From the NCBI GenBank assembly GCA_039182715.1, contig JBCDBY010000265.1:1-6581 (forward strand): a stretch of DNA of 6,581 nucleotides, given 5' to 3'. This DNA comes from JBCDBY01 sp039182715 (lineage in GTDB: Bacteria; Planctomycetota; PLA2). The notes below the pieces were generated by a model. The model had not been told where the DNA came from, did not search any database, and saw nothing but the letters and a program-made list of their open reading frames with translations. This document shows, one piece after another, positions 1 to 3,200 of the stretch. The translations under genes and the position numbers were made by a program. How positions within the stretch are numbered: the stretch's first letter is position 1; each line of letters starts with the position of its first letter.

Positions 1-224
1 ATGCGTTCCGCCGCGCCCTCGCCGGTGAGGGTCAGGTAGCGCTCGACCTCCGACTCCAGCTCACGGCTCTTGAGACGCTCGATCTCCTGCTCGAGCTCGG
101 CGCGCTTCGCCTTGTCGGCCTCGACGGTGCGCTCGAGCTCCTCGAGGCGCTTGCGCAGGGCGTCGAGTTCGTCGTCCGCGCGCGCGAGCGCCGGGATCAG
201 CAGGAGCACGAGCAGGATGCGCAC
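1..224 (-). CDS. Secreted coiled-coil protein, N-terminal fragment (runs off the left edge)
   Basis: An open frame of 74 residues starts at a GTG (224-222) and leaves the window still open, so the C-terminus is missing. It begins MRILLVLLLIPALARA, a textbook Sec signal peptide: one Arg, a Leu-rich core, and an A-R-A signal peptidase I site at residues 14-16. The mature part starts DDELDALRKRLEELER and continues as a charged, heptad-like helix rich in Glu, Arg, Lys and Leu to about residue 58. It then becomes less helical (YLTLTGEGAAER). The product should be exported to the periplasm or outer membrane and oligomerise through the coiled coil. Some outer-membrane porins and envelope tethers start this way, but the family cannot be told from this fragment. 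The start is inferred: an in-frame TAG lies at 236-234, GTG 224 is the first start after it, and no good Shine-Dalgarno is visible. It follows the GspK-like gene on the same strand, separated by the terminator at 239-270. Confidence 0.72.
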   Translation of the reverse strand, partial: MRILLVLLLIPALARADDELDALRKRLEELERTVEADKAKRAELEQEIERLKSRELESEVERYLTLTGEGAAER

Positions 225-238
225 GCGCGCAGTCTATG

Positions 239-270
239 AAAAAAGGGGCGCGACCCGCAGGCCGCGCCCC
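239..270 (-). terminator. Rho-independent terminator after the large GspK-like gene
   Basis: Read on the minus strand, this is a perfect 8-bp GC stem (GGGGCGCG, 270-263, pairing with CGCGCCCC, 252-245) around a 10-base loop, followed directly by six T residues (244-239). It starts 20 bases after the TAG stop of the large gene at 291, the usual geometry of an intrinsic terminator. It works for minus-strand transcription only, because the plus-strand reading has no T-run after the stem. Only 14 bases lie between the T-run and the probable start of the next gene. Confidence 0.88.
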
Positions 271-290
271 TGTTGATGCAAGACTCCAGC

Positions 291-3200
291 CTAACGGTCT
301 TCGTGGCTGAGCGTCCGGTTCTGCTGGACGTACTCGATGCCCAGCGCCTGGATGATCGGCGACTGCTTCCACGCATTCACCTCCGGGCGATCGAAATCGT
401 ACGCGCCCGGCTTGTAGATGCAGTAGATGCGAGCCTCGACCACGTTGGCCTGCACGCCCTTGTCGATGCCGAGCAGGTTGTCCGCGCCCGGCTGCTCCAT
501 GGCGCGCAGGAAGTTGAGACGCTGCGTCGCGTCGCGCATGCGGCGCGTGAACTTCTCCGGCACCGCCTCGGCGCTGCGTGCGCCGTCGCGGCTCAGGAAC
601 AACACGTCCTCCGCCTTCGCGTTCCACGGCACCGACTCGTCGAGCCGGACCACGATCCGCACGCTGGTGAACTCGGGCATCTGGCCCTGCTTCCACCAGA
701 TCTTCTTGACGTACGCGTCGGTGAAGCGATGCGACAGCTGGAAGCAGCCGATCTCGGGGTTGTCGACGAACTCGCTGAAGCGATCCGCCGTCCGGACCGG
801 CTGGAAGAAGACCGGCGTACCCGACTCGAACGGACGCGCCAGCGAACCGTAGCGGCCGACGAAGATGCCGGACCCGACGCCTTCGGCGATGGGCATGCGC
901 AGCTCGGTCAGCGCGTTGAGCGTGTACAGACGCAGCTCGGCGTCATCGGCCTCGTTGTCTTCCAGGCGCACGACACCCGTCGGCGGGAAGCCGCCGACGC
1001 CCTTCACGGGCAGGATGTTCGTGCTCTCGTCGACCGCCGAGGTCAGGATGCCCACGTAGATGCCGAAGAGCGGCTCCGCGCGGGACCCGATCGCGTGCGG
1101 CTGCGGCGTGGACCGCATGGTGCCGCGAATGCAGTCGGTGAAGACCATCGCGCCGTCCTCGATATTCACGTCGTCGTAGACGATCATCTCCTCACCGATG
1201 CGCAGGATGCCCGGAGCGTCCGGCACGTCCGCCTCGTCGGGGATGCCCTCCGGCGTCGTGAGCGAGATCGTTGTCTCCTCGGTACCAACGCCATCGGAGA
1301 CCGTCATGTCATAGCGCAGGTCGTCGCCCGCAGTGGTGATCTCGTCGATCGTCGACGGAGTGACCTGGCCCTCGATCGTGCGGCCGATGAACGGACCGGT
1401 CAGCGCGTCCGGCTGATCCGGCATCTCGCCGGTCGGCAGGCAGAGGATGCGCGTGACGTCGCGAAAGTCGCGTCCCTGTCTCACGGAGAGGTCCTCGGAG
1501 CGCTCGAAGCGCGCCGTGATCTCGCGGGTGAGCGCCACGAAGTGCGTGAACTCGTCGAAGTCCCACGGCTCCTCATCGCCCTCGAGGTCATTGTCGGTGT
1601 CGTCCCACAGGCGGGCGGCATCGTTCGACTTCATGGCGTGGTGCACGCTCAACTGGCCCGCTTCGCGATCGGAGTCGTCGCCCGTGACGAGGGTGACCTC
1701 GTCGAACACGCCGGGCAGCGGCCAGACCGAGAAGTCGGTGCCGAAGTTGTCGATGAATCCGTCGCCGTCGTCGTCGTTGACCACCACGTCCTGGGGGCCG
1801 CCGTACAGGCCGCCGACCGGGATGATGCGGGAGCCGTCGCGGTGCTTCGAAGCCTCGAAGTCACCCGGCACCTCGTACCAGTCGTCGACCAGGTTGTTCG
1901 TGTTGCCGAAGGCGAAACGCTGCACGCCTCGGAACCGCAGGTAGTTCGCGATCACGTTCGCCGTGCCCGGATCCACCGGATCATCCGGGACCACCGAGCT
2001 GGGCGGCTCCACGTCGGGCGGGGACGGGTCCTCGGGCGAGGGATCGGGCCCCTCGCTCGGCGGCGCCTCGCCACCGGTGTCGGAGGGCGGCGGGTCGGAC
2101 GCGCCGGGACCTTCCTCGTCGGTCGGGGGCGGAGCTTCGTCTTCGCCCAGACCACCATCCGGATCCGCTCCTCCACCTTCGCCATCCGTCGGCGGGGGCA
2201 GCTCGTCGTCGGGCAGTCCGCCGTCAGGATCGGCACCGGGACCTTCCGGATCGGGAGGCGTGGGACCTTCGTCGGGAGGCAGTCCGCCACCCGGGTCGGC
2301 GCCGGGGCCGTCGGAGTCCGGCGGCGTGGGCGCATCGTCCGGCGGCAGTCCGCCACCCGGATCGGCGCCGGGGCCGTCGGGCGGAGGCGCGGACGGGGGT
2401 CCACCGGGGTCACCGCCCGGATCGCCGCCCGGATCACCACCGGGGTCGCCGCCCGGATCACCACCCGGATCACCGGGGTTGTCGCCGCCCGGATCGCTGG
2501 GCGTGCCGCCCGAGCCACCACCGGTCAGGCTGTTCTCGATGATCGTCACCCAGCTGCCGAGCAGCTCGAACAGCTGCGCGTCGTTGGTGATGCGCGCGCC
2601 GAGGAAGTAGGTCGAGCCCTGGCGCGTGATGAACTCGCTGTAGCGCACCCACTCCCACTCGGGCTGGTTGTCCGAGCCGGTGTTGAGCAACTGCATCATC
2701 CAATGCGTGCGGTCACTCTCCTCGGCCGGGTTCACGTAGTCGTTGGAGTTGGTCTGCGTCGTGCGGATCGAGATCGGCATGATCCAGATCGGGGCGTAGC
2801 CCGTCACCGTCTCCTCTTCGCTCTCCTCGACCCACTTGAGCAGCATTTCCCACTCCTCCTCGCGCTCCGGCACCTCTTCGGCGCCGTCGTTGTCGCTGTC
2901 GAGGCGGGAGATGGAGAGCGCCGTGCCGCTCGTGCCGCTGCGCTCGTAGCGCACGAACTCGACGACCGGGCTGGTCTCGTCGTTCGTGCCGTTGGCCAGC
3001 TCCACCCAGCCGTTGGGCGTGCCGCCGTAGTAGACGATCAGCGCGTACCCCTCCTCCTGGAAGGACTCGATGATCTGCTCGTTGGTCCGCTCGTCCTCCT
3101 CGCTGAGGCCGTAGCGGGTGAAGTTGAAGTTGTTGAACTCGATGCTGGTGTCGAACGGAACCGAGGTGATGGTGACCGTGGTCGAGTCTTCACCCTCACC

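Larger units (their letters stand above)
1965..2525 (-). repeat. Pro/Gly/Asp-rich low-complexity stalk (residues 1167-1353)
   Basis: Almost 190 residues consist nearly only of P, G, D, E, S, A and T, with almost no aromatic or large hydrophobic residues. The stretch includes a (DPGG)n run and four 22-residue repeats (listed separately), then a less regular part with PPSDTGGEAPPSEGPDPSPEDP. It should be disordered, extended and strongly acidic. It joins the first two-thirds of the protein to the C-terminal 550 residues as a stalk or linker. Confidence 0.88.

Noticed and set aside
276..281. TTGCAT on the minus strand as a -35 box for the leftmost gene
   Set aside because: The stretch 16-18 bases downstream is the GC-rich terminator stem with no -10-like hexamer, so the promoter is not supported.
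61..696. Minus-strand 211-residue frame crossing the end of the large gene and the terminator
   Set aside because: It reads through the terminator hairpin and both real coding frames, is Arg/Ala/Gly-rich without recognisable motifs, and overlaps the well-supported C-terminus of the large protein.
2115..2495. Short regular repeats that might be a CRISPR array
   Set aside because: The units are 12 and 66 bp, contiguous without unique spacers, multiples of three, and translate into a coherent low-complexity linker.
1963..2610. Plus-strand frame encoding a Gly/Ser/Pro-rich protein with tandem repeats
   Set aside because: It is the antisense image of the Pro/Gly/Asp stalk repeats. The repeat pattern is explained by the minus-strand gene, and no start signal or non-repetitive domain supports a plus-strand product.
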